A stretch of 64,000 nt of DNA from Neoarius graeffei (GCF_027579695.1 NC_083587.1:6264001-6328000), one strand, 5' to 3'. Counted from the stretch's first letter, positions 10,850 to 23,176 are shown. A program made the numbers and translations. The notes: generated by a model from the letters alone, not told the origin.

Positions 10850-11995
10850 GAATGACCACTGTCCAGTGGCACTTACTGCTGTCATCATGAAGTGCTTTGA
10901 GAAACTGGTCCGGACTCATCATTGCAAGCTTCCCACCCATGTTAGACAGACACCAGTATGCTTGCAGAGCTAACAGGTCCCACAACTTTCCACACTGCCC
11001 TTACTCACCTCGAGCAACAGGAGAGCCATGTTGGGCTGCTCTTTGTGAACTTTACCTCAGCATTCAACACCATTCTCCCTCACAGACTGGTGTCCAAGCT
11101 GACAGACCTGGGACTGTCTCAATCCATCTGCCTTTGGATAAAGGACTTCCTGTCTGATTGCTCCCAAAGGGTGAGAGTAGCCCACCCCCACATCTCAGCC
11201 TTAGCACTGGCTTCCCACAGGGCTGTGTGCTGAGCCCCCTACTCTTCACCCTCTTCACTTATGACTGCATCCCGCTCACTCCAGTAATGACATTGTCAAA
11301 TTTGTGGATGATGCTACCATAGTGGGGCTCATCTCTGGGGGGAAGGAGTCTACTTATCAGGATGGGGTGGACCAGCTGTCTGGGTGGTGCAGAGACAACA
11401 ACCTGGTCCTCAACACTACCAAATCCAAGGAGCTGCTCATAGATTTCAGGAAAAAGAAAATGGACATTCAGCCTATTCTCATCAGTGGGGAATGTGTAGA
11501 GAGGATCTTGGACTTCCGGTTCCTGGGGGTGCACATGGAGGAGGACCTGACCTGGAGCACCAACACCACACAAGTGATAAATAAAGCACAGCAGAGACTT
11601 CCTGAGGATTCTCAGGAAGAACCACCTCACTCAAAAACTGCTTGTGTCCTTCTACCATTGCTCCACAGAGAGCATACTTACATACTGCATCAGTGTGTGG
11701 TTTGCTAGCTGCATAGCAGCAGAGAGGAAAGTGCTCCAGAAGGTCGTCACCACCGCCCAGATAATCATTGGATGCCCTGTCCCCTGCCTGGAAGAGCTTT
11801 ACAGTTCCTGCTGCCTCAAAAGAACCCAGGGTATATCAAAAGATCCATCCCACCCCAGATATTCTCTCTTTGAACTGATGCCCTTGGGCAGACAGTTCAG
11901 GTCAATTAAGAGATGGACAAATAGACCTCTTGCGCATGATGTCACGCATCCCATGATGATTTCACTTGGGGGTCAGCCAGGCACCATCTTTTGTG
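10850..11995 (+). pseudogene. Rex1-like non-LTR reverse transcriptase relic
   Basis: Frames shift repeatedly, but the order of motifs is that of a non-LTR reverse transcriptase: CPVALTAVIMKCFEKLV (10858), NFTSAFNTILPHRLV (about 11048), PQGCVLSPLLFT (about 11215), FVDDATIV (about 11300), LNTTKSKELLIDF and FRFLGVHMEEDLTW (to 11560), then a thumb-like region to about 11,995. The catalytic FADD box reads FVDD. The FTSAFNTI segment resembles the region used for Rex1 in fish. No endonuclease half is present, so it is 5'-truncated or eroded. Confidence 0.75.
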
Positions 11996-12009
11996 TAAGT
12001 AAGGCATAA

Positions 12010-12571
12010 CCTGTCTTCAAAATGGTTAACTTTTGTGCTGTTTTTAGGGCCTGAGCACTGAGGTGCACTGTAGGTGCAAAGCCCTATTGTTTTCGGCATG
12101 TTGTTTTTCTTCTAATTTTTTTCTCTGCAGGAAAACTTGTTTTTGAGGCACTTGCGATGCTTAAACTCACAAATTTTGGCACACTGATCAAATGTGCATA
12201 AGATCACAAAGTTACACTGAGCAAGGGACTGGGCGTGGTCCCAAAGCTCTATAGTGCCCCCAAGAACAAGCTATGATTGAGATGAAGTTGCTCAGATCAG
12301 CAGGAGATTTGATGTGATCGATACTCTTGTGGTAAAGGACAAATTTCACTTGGTGGTATATGACTCCGCCCAACAGGAAGTCAGCCATGCTGGATGGAAT
12401 GAGGGATTTTGAAATGTTCCGGCGCTGTTCTGAAGGGCTTACAATGGCCAAAAACTCATGGAATTTTGCATGTTTGTCCTGTGATACAATTTGAGGTGAT
12501 ATTGAAAATTCGTGTAGGTGGGTTTCATTAACTCCATAGTGCCACCTAGTTAAAAAAGATAAAATTGACAC
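12010..12571. repeat. Modular unclassified repeat (family U), first block
   Basis: Starts with a run about GTTTTCGGCATGTTG and carries the phrases AAGCTCTATAGTGCCCCCA and AACTCCATAGTGCCACC. The same text recurs at 30,7xx-31,230 and 31,6xx. Removal of the hAT insertion at 12572-23176 joins this block directly to the block starting at 23177. No coding frame is convincing. Confidence 0.7.
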
Positions 12572-12819
12572 TAGGGCTGAAACGATTATTCAAGTAACTC
12601 AAATAATTCGATTACAAAAAATGTTAGAGGCAAATTCTTTGCCTCGAGGCTTCGTTTAATTCATGTCACCAAAGTCCGTCTATTTTAAATGTCTCTGCTA
12701 TCGTATTACTCCCGCTTTGTAGACGACTGCGCAGCTCCGGTATCATTGTTTCACACAGACTGTAATAATTGATGCGCATTTCAAAGATTTAAGGCGGCGC
12801 GATTTAATTTGCTCTCTGG

Positions 12820-13039
12820 CAGTGGCGGAAAACGAAGATACCGGTGTGCGTAAAAGGCAGAAAATTTCTAAAGTGTGGGACCATTTTATGCTTCGTAAGG
12901 CGTACAACGTAGTGCAGTGTATACACTGTAAAACGGACCTGGCCTACCATAATAGTACTTCATCACTGCTGCAGCACCTGAACTGAAAGCATCCTCACAT
13001 GAACTGCACTTCTCCAAGCGGACTGGGAGCCTCTACAAG
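12820..13039 (+). pseudogene. hAT exon 1: BED zinc finger
   Basis: The frame reads KISKVWDHFMLRK..., then VQCIHCKTDLAYH, SSLLQHL, a TGA stop and KHPH. This is a BED finger (Trp-Asp-His-Phe, C-x2-C, H-x-H-type end) used by hAT transposases for DNA binding. The TGA falls where most BED fingers have Arg or Gln. A GTAACG donor follows the exon near 13040. Confidence 0.75.
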
Positions 13040-13381
13040 GTAACGTATTTTTACGATTGCTAACTGATATGAACACTCGCTTGTTAGAACATTAGTACAG
13101 TATTTGTAATTATTTGTAGCCTGTGTTATGAGTCGATAGTGATGAGGCATGATAAGTAATGAGAGCAAATGCCCCAAAATCTCACTCATAATTCATCCCT
13201 CTTCTTCTCTCCCTCCCGCGCGTGTACACACATGCACAGAGGTTACATCTCAAAACACGCCTTCCCCATACATAAAGTAGTAATAATAAATGCTACAGAT
13301 GGACAAATCTGCATTCATTAGCATATAGATTTACTTTTGGGCAAGTTTATAGCATTCATTTGTTGTACAAATCAATGTGTT

Positions 13382-13405
13382 CCCCCCCCCCCCCCCCCCC
13401 CCCCC
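13382..13405 (+). repeat. Run of 24 C ahead of the hAT exon-2 acceptor
   Basis: Uninterrupted C run followed by AG, forming an extreme polypyrimidine tract in the hAT intron. Length is likely to vary and to be error-prone in assemblies. Confidence 0.85.
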
Positions 13406-14835
13406 AGTACATCACAACAGCACATGGACAGCTTCGTTCGTTCAGGCCCCTCATGCACTGTGGAAAAAGCTGCAGTTTTTACCAACAGCATTTTAAATAT
13501 GCTCATCACAGACATGCGCCCACTGTCCATGGTGGAGGACACAGGATTTAAGAATATGATCAAAGCTTTCAATCCCAAATACACCATTCCCTCAAGAACA
13601 TATTTCACAAATATGATGGAGCAAGGGTGGCATGGTGGTGTAGTGGTTAGCGCTGTCGCCTCACAGCAAGAAGGTCCGGGTTCGAGCCCTGTGGCCGGCG
13701 AGGGCCTTTCTGTGTGGAGTTTGCATGTCCTCCCCGTGTCCGCGTGGGTTTCCTCCGGGTGCTCCGGTTTCCCCCACAGTCCAAAGACATGCAGGTTAGG
13801 TTAACTGGTGACTCTAAATTGACCGTAGGTGTGAATGTGAGTGTGAATGGTTGTGTGTCTATGTGTCAGCCCTGTGATGACCTGGCGACTTGTCCAGGGT
13901 GTACCCCGCCTTTCGCCCGTAGTCAGCTGGGATAGGCTCCAGCTTGCCTGCGACCCTGTAGAAGGATAAAGCGGCTACAGATAATGAGATGAGATGAGAT
14001 GATGGAGCAAAAGTACTCAGAAATAACATACATTATAGTGTTCTTCAGGAGACAGACTGTGTTGCACTGACAACAGACATTTGGACGAGTGTGGCCACAG
14101 AGGCTTATCTGGGGGTCACGTCATTTTTTGGGAGATGATTGGGAAATGAAGTCCCTCTCCCTTACTACAATGCCTCTAGAGGAGAGGCATACAGCCACAA
14201 ACATTGCAGATTGGCTGGAGGAGGCTGCTACCAAATTTCACATTCCTTTTGAAAAGGTGAAGGCAGTTGTCCATGACAATGGGGCCAATGTAGTGGCAGC
14301 TACTAGAATTCTGAAAGAGAGACACGGATGGGCCTCTGTTAGATGTGCAGGGCACACACTGAATTTGGTTGTGCAGAATACATTGAAAAATAACAAAACC
14401 ATCTCAAGTTGTGTGGCCTCTGCGAGATGCCTGGTGGAGCACTTTAAAAAGAGTGAACTGGCCTGCACAAAACTTAAAGAAAAGCAGCAGCAAATGGGAG
14501 TGCAACAGCACATGTTGGTACAGGATGTCAGTACTCGGTGGAACAGTATACTTCATATGCTATCCAGGCTCCTTGAACAGAGATGGCCAGTGGCTGCAGC
14601 TCTTTCCGATCCTGCAGTCAACCCATGGGGAAAGCATCACTATTTGGATCTGAAGCCGGAGCAGTGGATCTTGACTGAAGAACTGACTCAGATTCTTGAA
14701 CCTTTCAAGGGGGCTACAGTGTTCCTGAGTGGGGAACAATATGTGACCCTGTCTGCGCTTCCTCAGCTGGTACAGACTCTCAAGAAATCCACTCTGAGTT
14801 CAGCTTTTGAAACTGCACCAGTGAGGGCATTTCAA
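13406..14835 (+). pseudogene. hAT transposase core, N-terminal part
   Basis: Exon 2 follows a run of 24 C and AG (13382-13407). Readable blocks are SILNMLITDMRPLSMVED, NPKYTIPSRTYFTNMME (cut by the SINE), then AVVHDNGANVVAA (first catalytic-type Asp region), RCAGHTLNLVVQ and DVSTRWNSILHML. These are typical hAT blocks. The frame from 14089 to 14835 is open. Stops and frame changes near 14070-14090 make the gene dead. The L2 LINE interrupts it after about 14840. Confidence 0.88.
13625..14000 (+). mobile_element. SINE family S, copy 4, in hAT exon
   Basis: Full-length copy with duplication GATGGAGCAA (13615-13624, 14001-14010). Excision restores the hAT coding text NMMEQKYSEIT. Confidence 0.93.
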
Positions 14836-14840
14836 GTCAA

Positions 14841-16366
14841 GTTTATTTGTATAGCGCTTTTAACAATAAGCATTGTCACAAAGCAGCTTTACAGAATTTG
14901 AATGACTTAAAACATGAGCTAATTTTGTCCCTAATCTATCCCCAATGAGCAAGACTGTGGCGACGGTGGCAAGGAAAAACTCCCTCAAACGACATGAGGA
15001 AGAAACCTCGAGAGGAACCAGACTCAAAAAGGAACCCATCCTCATTTGGGCAACAACAGACAGCATGACTATAACACTTATAACAGTTTTATAACAGTTT
15101 TAACATGAAGACAGTTTCGTTGATGATGTAACTCTTCATTGATGGAAACTTGAGTGCAAAACTGTTCATGACAACTGCAGTCCTAAAGTTAGCAAGTCAA
15201 CTGTAGTCCTCAGCCATAAAAGCATTACTGTAAGAGTCCAGAGCGTCCTCCAGGTGGAACTTTCAACTGTCCTCATGGGGCCGTCCTCCACAGGAGCGAT
15301 GCGATAAAACTCCAACCAGACACAGGGCACCAGGATGGATCAAGCAGGTCCAGGGGCAGAAGAGGTCAGCATCTCAATCTCAGGACCAACATGTAACTCA
15401 GAGGGACAGATGGGGGGAGGGAAAGAAAACACAGGTTGTTAAGTATGCCCTAAAAATGGCACAAGTATTAAGTCTGTGTGGTAGGCTCGCAGAGATGAGA
15501 GTCTTAACATCAGGCATAATACACAACAATGGCATGTTAATATGGTTAAAAAAATATCATGACCTGCTCTGGCTGGATGCTTGATTGGGTGATGGGAGCA
15601 CACTCCTCAGCAGTGATGGGATGCAGATGGGACCCTTAGGGCTGGCCAAGACAATTCAGTTACATTTCACCAGGTCTGGGACATGCGACAGAATGTCTGA
15701 CGGCCGATTCCCTGCAGGCTACGATAGCCAGTTGACGTCTCCACCAAAAGATTTCCTGTTGACTCCATGTAACTCAGAGGGACAGATTTGGGGGGGAGAG
15801 GGAAAGAAAACACGGGTTGTTAGGTATGCCCAACGTCACCTGAATAAGTAGGAACAGTATACATATTGCACTGAGTACAAGCAGGGACTCCGGCAACTAA
15901 CTATGACAGCATAACTAAAAGGGGAGAGCCAGAAGGTAACACAGGCATGAGGGAGCCCCGGGACATAAAGCAGCAGCCACTACACTGTCAACAAACCTGA
16001 TTAAGCAAGCGAGTGGGGACTGACAGCATCCATACATCCCAGTTTACCAAAACACTCTATGTCTGAGGATCCTCTAGATCTACACCTTTACTTCATAAAC
16101 ACCATTAACAAAAGGCTTGACTAAACAGATATGTTTTCAGCCGAGACTTAAATGCTGAGACTGTGTCTGATTCCCGAACATTATTTGGAAGGTTGTTCCA
16201 TAACTGTGGGGCTTTGTAAGAAAAGGCTCTGCCCCCTGATATAGCCTTCACTATACAAGGTACCAGCAGATAGCCTGCACCTTTTGATCTAAGTAGGCGT
16301 GGCGGGTCATAGAGGAACAGAAGTTCACTCAGGTACTGTGGTGTGAGACCATTTAGTGCTTTAAGG
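14841..16366 (-). other. L2 LINE 3' UTR
   Basis: Non-coding 3' part of the LINE. A block containing GTAACTCAGAGGGACAGAT and GAAAACACRGGTTGTTARG occurs at about 15393 and again at about 15768. The tail at 14841-14900 resembles a widespread fish 3' end that begins with a stem-forming TATTTGTATAGCGCTTTT. Confidence 0.65.
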
Positions 16367-17202
16367 TCAATAGTAGTATTTTATAATCAATACGAAATTT
16401 GATTGGGAGCCAATGCAGTGTGGATAAGACAGGCGTGATGTGGTCATACGGTATTTTCTAGTTCTAATAAGGACTCTTGCTGCTGCATTTTGAAGTAACT
16501 GGAGCTTGTTTATGCACTTATTGGAACATCCAGACAGTAAGTCATTACAATAATCCAACCTGGAGGTAACGAAAGCATGAACTAGTTTTTCCGCGTCATG
16601 TAATGACATTAAATTTCTTATCTTGGCAATATTTCTGAGATGAAAGAAAGCTATCTGGGTAATGTTATCAATGTGAGTTTCGAATGAAAGACTGGGGTCA
16701 ATAATCACTCCGAGGTCTTTTACTGCTGCACGTGAAGAAACAGAAAGGCCATCCAGAGTCACTGTGTAATCAGAAAACTTACTTCTAGCTGTATGTGGTC
16801 CTAGTACAAGTACTTCAGTCTTGTCAGAGTTAAGCAGAAGGAAATTAATAAGCATCCAGTGGCTATATTATACTGAGGAACACATTCCTCAGTTCTATAA
16901 AGCTGGTGTCTCTCGTCAGGTTTTGCAGAAACATACATCTGTGTGTCATCAGCATAACAGTGGAAACTAATACAATGTTTACGAATAATATCACCCAGAG
17001 GTAACATATATAGAGAAAAAAGCAGTGGACCCAAGACAGAACCTTGTGGAACACCAAACTTTACCTCAGTATGTCTAGAAATATCACCATTTATATCAAC
17101 ATACTGATAACGATCAGTTAAATAAGAGCTGAGCCAGGAGAGGGCCATTCCCTTAACTCCCACAACATTTCCTAGTCTATCCAGAAGAATGGAATGATCA
17201 AT

Positions 17203-18266
17203 CAGACCCTCCAGGATTTCGCGATGTTGCGATTTGCAACTTCAATACAAATTCAACCAATCCCTGCGAATTCAGGGCGGTTTTGCAATTATATCCAATC
17301 ACCGCAACTTTCCCGCAAATTTGACCAATCGTTGGTGTCGTCTTGAGGTGACATCGACAAACTACCTTCCACCTTACTTCCAGTGTTGCCAGATTGGGCG
17401 GTTTCCCATCCAGTTGGGCGGTTTCAAGTGCATTTTGGCGGGTTTTGAACATATTTTGGGCTGGAAAACGTCAGCAGTATCTGGCAACACTGCTTACTTC
17501 CGTGTATACATTCAAGAGAAGCAGCATGTCTGAGTCAGTGTTAATATAGGCTTAAATTCTGTTACTGAAAGTGTGTTATGTTTACAGTGAAGGACTGTGT
17601 GCACTTTATTTTTTGACTTAATACAAGAAATTAATGGATGCCAACATTTTTGCCAAAATGGTATTTTATTTTCCATTGTTTAGGCAGCTTCAGCATCATA
17701 CTGTGAGATTCTGTTCAAATTGTTTTTTTCTTCTATGAAGCCTGAGCCATTTATTTTATTAGTTTATAATTATTGTTTAATTTAGTCTTCAGGAGAGACT
17801 GCCTGCACACAGTACGAGTATTAATAGTTTTTTTCTTACATGAAAGCTGAGGCATTTATATTATATTTTAAGGTAACTTCATGTTGTGCTGTGAGGTTCT
17901 ATGCACTTTAACTTTTGAACCAACAGGTGCATTTGGATAAGTAAAGCCAATTTTTCTGCATTTTTGTAGTCCTGGTAATCTTTTGTATTGGTAAAGTTGT
18001 TTATAGGACCATTTCTCAGTGTCTTTGTTTTTTTAATCAATAGTTTTTCAGTAATAACTTAATATTTAACATATCACTCAATTTTAATCACAAAAAGAGA
18101 AAATCGCAACAATTCCTTGCAACTTTCACTTCCTCCTGCAATGTAATCGCAACAAAAACCTAAAAAACACCGCAACTTTCATCACAATTTTTTGGAACCC
18201 CCCCGCAACATTAGACATTTTAGCCCGCAACAATCACAAAAAAGGCCCGCGAAATCCTGGGGGGAC
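17203..18266 (+). mobile_element. MITE family M1, copy 2, in LINE
   Basis: 1,064 bp between an 8-bp duplication TGATCAAT (17195-17202, 18267-18274). Ends CAGACCCTCCAGGATTTCGC and ...GCGAAATCCTGGGGGGAC are inverted. The sequence is the reverse complement of 687-1762. The 8-bp duplication points to hAT superfamily. Confidence 0.85.
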
Positions 18267-18561
18267 TGATCAATGGTATCAAATGCTGCACTAAGTTCAA
18301 GCAACACAAGTAGCGAGACACAGCCCTGATCAGACGCCAACAGTAGGTCGTTTACTACTTTAACCAAAGCTATTTCTGTGCTGTGATTAGGTCTAAATCC
18401 TGACTGATACATTTCATGGATGGTATTCCTATGTAAATATGAGCATAACTGCTGTGCCACAGCTTTTTCAAGGATCTTGGAGTTATCTCCAACCTTTATA
18501 GGGGAGGTTTGATATTGGCCTATAATTGGACAGCTGACAGGGATCAAGGTCAGCTTTTTAA

Positions 18562-18855
18562 AGCCTAGGTCACAACCGGACGTACGATTTTTTGGCCTTG
18601 CGATTTTTGGAGTTTCCCAATCGCTGCGTTTTTTTTTTTGTTCGTGGAGAAAGACGCACGTTGGCTGTAAGTTTGTCTTGCACCCTGAAAAAAACGTAAG
18701 CGCCTGTAGAGTTTGTTTGACATGACAAAGAACCTCTGCGGCCGGTCTGTGGCCAGTCTACGGCTCGAAAATCAGCATGTCACACACGTGCCCTCCGTGC
18801 GTTTTTTGCACGTAGACCGGCCGTAGGAGCACGTATGACCGGTTGTGACCTAGGC
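18562..18855. mobile_element. piggyBac-like MITE (294 bp) in LINE
   Basis: Ends GCCTAGGTCACAACCGG and CCGGTTGTGACCTAGGC, flanked by TTAA (18558-18561, 18856-18859). Interior is GC-rich with GTCTACGG-type inverted segments. The exact TTAA flanks favour piggyBac, though other TTAA-targeting families exist. Confidence 0.75.
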
Positions 18856-20275
18856 TTAATCAGGGGTTTGATAACTGCTAGTTTAAAGGATTTGGGTACA
18901 TAGTCAATCGTAAGAGAAGAATTTATTATTTTTAGAAGTGGTTCAATTACTTCAGGTATTATCTGTTTGAATAGACGTGTAGGTAAGGGATCTAGTACGC
19001 AAGTTGAGACTTTTGATGCCGAGATTAATGAAAGTAATTCAGTTTCTTTAAGGGGAGTAAAATATTCTAACTGACAATCTGATAGAGTTATATAGTTAAC
19101 TACAAGGTCACTTTCACTGTCTGACCTTAAATTAGTAGTTTGAATTTTTTGTTGGATATTCTCAATTTTGTCATTTAAAAAATTCATGTAATTGTTACTA
19201 TTATATACTGCAGGTGTGCATGTGTCTATAGTGGACTTATTCCTGGTTAATTTTGCTACAGTATTAAATAGGAATCTAGGATTATTTTTATCTTCTATTA
19301 GGGAGGAGAGATATGTTGATCTCACAGCACTAAGAGCTTTTCTATACTTCAGGAAGCTCTCCTTCCACGCTAATTTGAACACTACCAATATTGTTTGACG
19401 CCATTTACGTTCCAATTTTCGATTGGTCTGTTTTTATGTGCGAGTGTCATTATACCAGGGTGCTAATTTTTTGTCTTTGACCATTTTCCTTTTTAGAGGA
19501 GCTACATTATCTAAGGTATGGCGGAATGTTGACTCTAAGCATTCAGTTGCCTGATCAAGTTCTGCAGGGGCTGACAGTGACCCAATCAAAGTTGATAACT
19601 CTGGGAGATCATTTATAAAGCTCTGTGCAGTAGTTGACGTGAATGTACATTTAATACAGTAGCGTGGTGAGGTGCATATATTATTACTCAGACATAATTT
19701 GAATGAGATGAAATAATGATCTGAGATAACTTCAGACTGTGGAAGTATGACTATATTGTCTACGTTTAACCTGAATGTTAGTATTAGATCAAGGGTGTGA
19801 CCACCATTATGGGTCAGTCCTATGACATTCTGATTAATCCCTACTGAATCTAAAATGGACACAAACGCTGTTTTCAGAGGTCTTCTGGGTTATTGAAGTG
19901 AATATTAAAATCTCAGACAACTAAAGCTTTGTCTAAGGAAATAACCAGCTCTGAGATAAAATCTGCAAATTCAGAAAGAAACTCAGAATATGGCCCCGGG
20001 GGCCTGTAAATAATAAGCAATGGAATTAACTGGGTAGACTTATTTTTCAAGGCTACATACATTATATGAGTATGAAGAACTTCAAATGTATTCAATTTAT
20101 AACCAGGTTTGTGTGTTACACCTAGATAATCATTATAAATAACCGCAACGCCTCCTCCTCTGCCAGTTTGACAAGGCTGGTGTATATAACTGTATCCAGG
20201 AGGACTTGCTTCACTTAATGCTATATATTCATTTGGCTTAATCCATGTTTCAGTTAAACAAAGTACATTAAACTC

Positions 20276-20796
20276 TAGGGGTGTGCATTGGCACAGCCCT
20301 CGCGATTCAATTCAATTACGATTCGGAGGGTAACGATTCGATTCAATCCGATTCTATGATGCATTGTGATGCGTTAAAATTTTACTGAAAGCAAGGCAAA
20401 TTTTTCAGTAGTCATGAGGCAATACAAGCAGTCAGATACTGAACATTTTATTGGCTGTTGTGTGTATCACTCCTGTTTTAAACAAAAAATTGAATGTTAT
20501 AGAGCTTCAAATATGAAAAAGAAAACAAATTACAGCTGTTTAGTGTTTTTAGCGTTAATAATAACCTGTCTCTCGCAGTCCTCTTCCTCCGCCTCAACCA
20601 TCTTGCTAAGCTAGTGCTCTCTCGACTGGCGTGCAGCTACAGACTGCGCATGTCTGTAATGTTGCTCCAGAAATGCCCACGGAAGGTTTTTTTTTTAAAT
20701 ACGCTGAATCGATCTGGCATGTTGCCGAATCGATGCTGAATCGTCCATGCCCCGCATTGCGATGCATTGCCGAATCGATTTTTGTTGACACCATTA
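20276..20796. mobile_element. hAT-like MITE in LINE endonuclease region
   Basis: Flanked by the 8-bp duplication TTAAACTC (20268-20275, 20797-20804). Ends contain TAGGGGTGTGCATTGGC and many copies of CGATTCGR and GATGCATTG in both orientations. Terminal repeats are weak. Confidence 0.7.
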
Positions 20797-20989
20797 TTAA
20801 ACTCCTGATCAGTAATGAGTTCATTAACCATTAGCGCTTTAGATGTAAGAGATCTAATATTTAATAGCCCCACCTTTAGATCAAAGGTGCTAGCAGCAGC
20901 TGTACAGTCAGTATGATCTAATTTTATATTGATTAGGTTACTGGAGCAAACTCTCTGAAAATTTCTACCTTTTTGTTGAGCTCGGGGAA

Positions 20990-21896
20990 CAGACACAGTC
21001 TTGATGTAGTGGATCCTGAGTGATGACTCTGTGCAGCTAGCAGACAGTCGGTTTAGCCTGTTCGTCTTCTCCCTGGCCTTGGCTCTGGATTGTCAGAAAT
21101 TAACTAGGCCTGTTCTGAGACTATGACCTATGCTGCAGGAAATGAGAGCAGCACCTTCCTGAGTGGGATGGATACCGTCCCCCCCAACAGGCCAGCAGTG
21201 CCCTCAAAATTAGCCCAATTATCTATTAAAGCCCACACTGTTTTCAGAGCACCACCTGGACAGCCAGCAGTTCAGCGACCATAACCTGCTGTAAGCTACA
21301 TCGCCACGCCGCATTGGGATGGGGCCAGAGCATACTACAGCATCGGACATCGCCTTCGCTAATTTAAACACCTCTACAAAGTTACTCTTAGTAACCTCAG
21401 ACTGACGAAGGCGTACCGGTATATCATTAGCTCCTGCATGGATAACTATCTTTGAGAACCTGTGCTTGCCTAGGACCCTAAGATTACCTGCTGTGTCTGG
21501 CACCCTGGCTCCCAGTATACACCTGACTAAAGCTGCTGGTGCCCCTAAAGGCTGAGTTAATTTCATGTGCCGTATGATAGAGTCCCCATAACCAGAGCTA
21601 TTTCAGGTTTCTCAGCAGGTGCATCACTAAGGAGAGCAAACCTGTTCGACACGTGACGCGGAGAGGGGTGGTGCTCCCGTGGGCGAGCCTCAGTGGTAGC
21701 TTTGGCTCTATGCTTATGCCACCGAGTTGTCACCCATTCGCCCCACTGTAAGGACTCTAATGCCGGAATTGGGGGATTACTAACTCCACCTAGTGCATCC
21801 AGACTTTCCCCTACAAAAACTACACTCTTCTCATGCGCACTAACCCTCTCTAAAGCCTGGACATGTGCTTCTAGCACTGGAATCTTTTCCATCAGA
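20990..21896 (-). pseudogene. LINE ORF1 with SGNH esterase-like domain
   Basis: Minus-strand protein starting MEKIPVLEAHVQALERV. After a low-complexity linker comes ALVMG, then a one-base frameshift, and GDSIIRHMKL, the GDS box with the nucleophile Ser. Downstream are IVIHAGANDI (Gly/Asn block) and, in another frame near 21165, GDGIHPT (Asp-His block). This esterase is known in ORF1 of CR1 and L2 LINEs, where its role is uncertain. The break exactly at the GDS box disables it. Confidence 0.75.
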
Positions 21897-21905
21897 GAGC
21901 TAACT

Positions 21906-22522
21906 AATAATTTCAGGGTCTTGCAGCTGAACAGATCACTGACAGGTGGGAAGACCTGTTTGTATTTAAACCTGAGGACCCTAACACTGCCCTCCTTGCT
22001 GCTGCCTTGGACCCCCGGTTCAGAAAACCTAAGTTCTTGCCTTCTGAAGAATCATTTAAGGTCCAAAGCACAATTCAATGGCACTAACTGTCAAAGGCAA
22101 GAAAGACAGCCCAATGAGCGGGGAAATGAATCCACCACCAACGTAGAAGAAGACCACCCAGCTACTCAAGCCCAGGGATCATCTCTCAATGTTCTCGGAT
22201 CATCATCAGACTCCAATACAGTGATGAAGAGGATGATGAGAAGCAAAATCAAGAGGTGCACAGGGAGGTCTTACAATATTTTGGTGAACATCCTCTCTCC
22301 AAAAAAGAGGATCCACTGCCATGGTGGAGAGCAAATGCAGCAAGATATCCAACCCTGGCTAAGCTTGCAAAGTCTTTTCTGAGTATTCCAGCCATCTCAA
22401 TGCCCTCAGAGCGTTTGTTCTCTGCTGCTAGGAACATTGCCTCAGAGTGTAGGGCAAGCCTTACTTCTGGCCATGTCAATATACTGACATTTTTGCATTG
22501 TAACCACCATTTGCTCTTTTAA
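21906..22522 (+). pseudogene. hAT transposase C-terminal part with hATC domain
   Basis: After the LINE the frame resumes with FQGLAAEQITDRWEDLF, then LLAAALDPRFRKPKFL (a conserved hAT block), breaks at a stop near 22085, and ends with the hATC dimerisation block PWWRANAARYPTLAKLA, FLSIPAISMPSERLFSAA (22256-22522). ATTTCA occurs at both LINE junctions and is probably its target duplication. Confidence 0.88.
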
Positions 22523-22561
22523 AGGCTTGCACATGCATTGCACACACATGCACTAAGACAA

Positions 22562-22565
<4 letters not shown>

Positions 22566-22597
<32 letters not shown>
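22566..22597 (+). repeat. (TC)n microsatellite
   Basis: About 16 TC units in the hAT 3' untranslated region. Confidence 0.9.
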
Positions 22598-22600
<3 letters not shown>

Positions 22601-23176
22601 GCATTGCTCAAAGACAAGCACTCACTATCTTGCACAAGACAAACATTCTACTCTACCTACCTACCTCATCTGGATACAATTGGAAAATGAACTGTACTGT
22701 TTAAGTTGGATTATTAGTAATACTTGAATTATTATTATTTTTTTTGCTATTTTGTACCTTTTATACTTATTTATTCTTTATTCTCAGATGGGCTATTGCA
22801 GGGGGTACACCCCTTTTTCCATTTTTATTAAGATACAACCTATTTGTCCTTAGTTTTATTTCATAGGTTTTTTTTTCCATGTGCATCATAAATGTTTCAC
22901 AGAAAGGTTGATTAAATGGGCTTAGTTCTGGAGCCAATAAGCCAAAGGTTTTAAGCTTTGATCTAATAAAAGTGTTGAGTTTGAATAAAAACTTTTTTTT
23001 TGGGAGGAATAACAGCCAATTGCTTGCTCATTTTAAGAGGCCTTTTATGTTGCATAACACACTATTGATATAGTTGTTTAAAAACACAAAAGTGTAATTT
23101 ATCCGATTACTCGATTAATCGATGAAAAAATCGACAGAATACTCGATTCCAAAAATATTCGATAGCTGCAGCCCTA

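Larger units (their letters stand above)
16367..20996 (-). pseudogene. LINE ORF2: endonuclease and reverse transcriptase, broken
   Basis: Starts near 20996 (MSVPRAQQKGRNF, KVGLLNIRSLTSKA). Endonuclease motifs are CLTETW (about 20240), GRGGGVAVIY (about 20140), IYRPPGPYSEF (about 20000) and SDHYFISF (about 19715). Reverse transcriptase motifs are VLDPLPTRLFKQIIP (about 18985), [16 protein letters not shown] (about 18390), FGVPQGSVLGPLLFSLYM (about 17045) and CYADDTQMY (about 16945). Three MITEs and several stops break it. The YADD box itself is intact. Confidence 0.85.
14841..21905 (-). mobile_element. L2/CR1-type LINE, minus strand, inserted in the hAT
   Basis: A near full-length non-LTR element. 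The 3' end is at the left (text TTTATTTGTATAGCGC at about 14846) and the 5' end about 21905. ORF1 has an SGNH-esterase-like domain (20990-21896). ORF2 has endonuclease and reverse transcriptase parts (16367-20996). It contains three MITEs: 17203-18266, 18562-18855 and 20276-20796. The 3' UTR has a 60-bp block repeated twice (about 15390 and 15765). Both genes are broken. Confidence 0.85.
12572..23176 (+). mobile_element. hAT element (10.6 kb including nested insertions)
   Basis: Ends TAGGGCTGAAACGATT and (right, reverse complement) TAGGGCTGCAGCTATCG, with an 8-bp duplication ATTGACAC (12564-12571, 23177-23184). It encodes a BED zinc finger, an hAT transposase core and an hATC dimerisation end. 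It is interrupted by a SINE (13625-14000) and an L2 LINE (about 14841-21905); the LINE carries three further insertions. Without these the hAT would be about 3.2 kb, a normal size. Confidence 0.93.
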
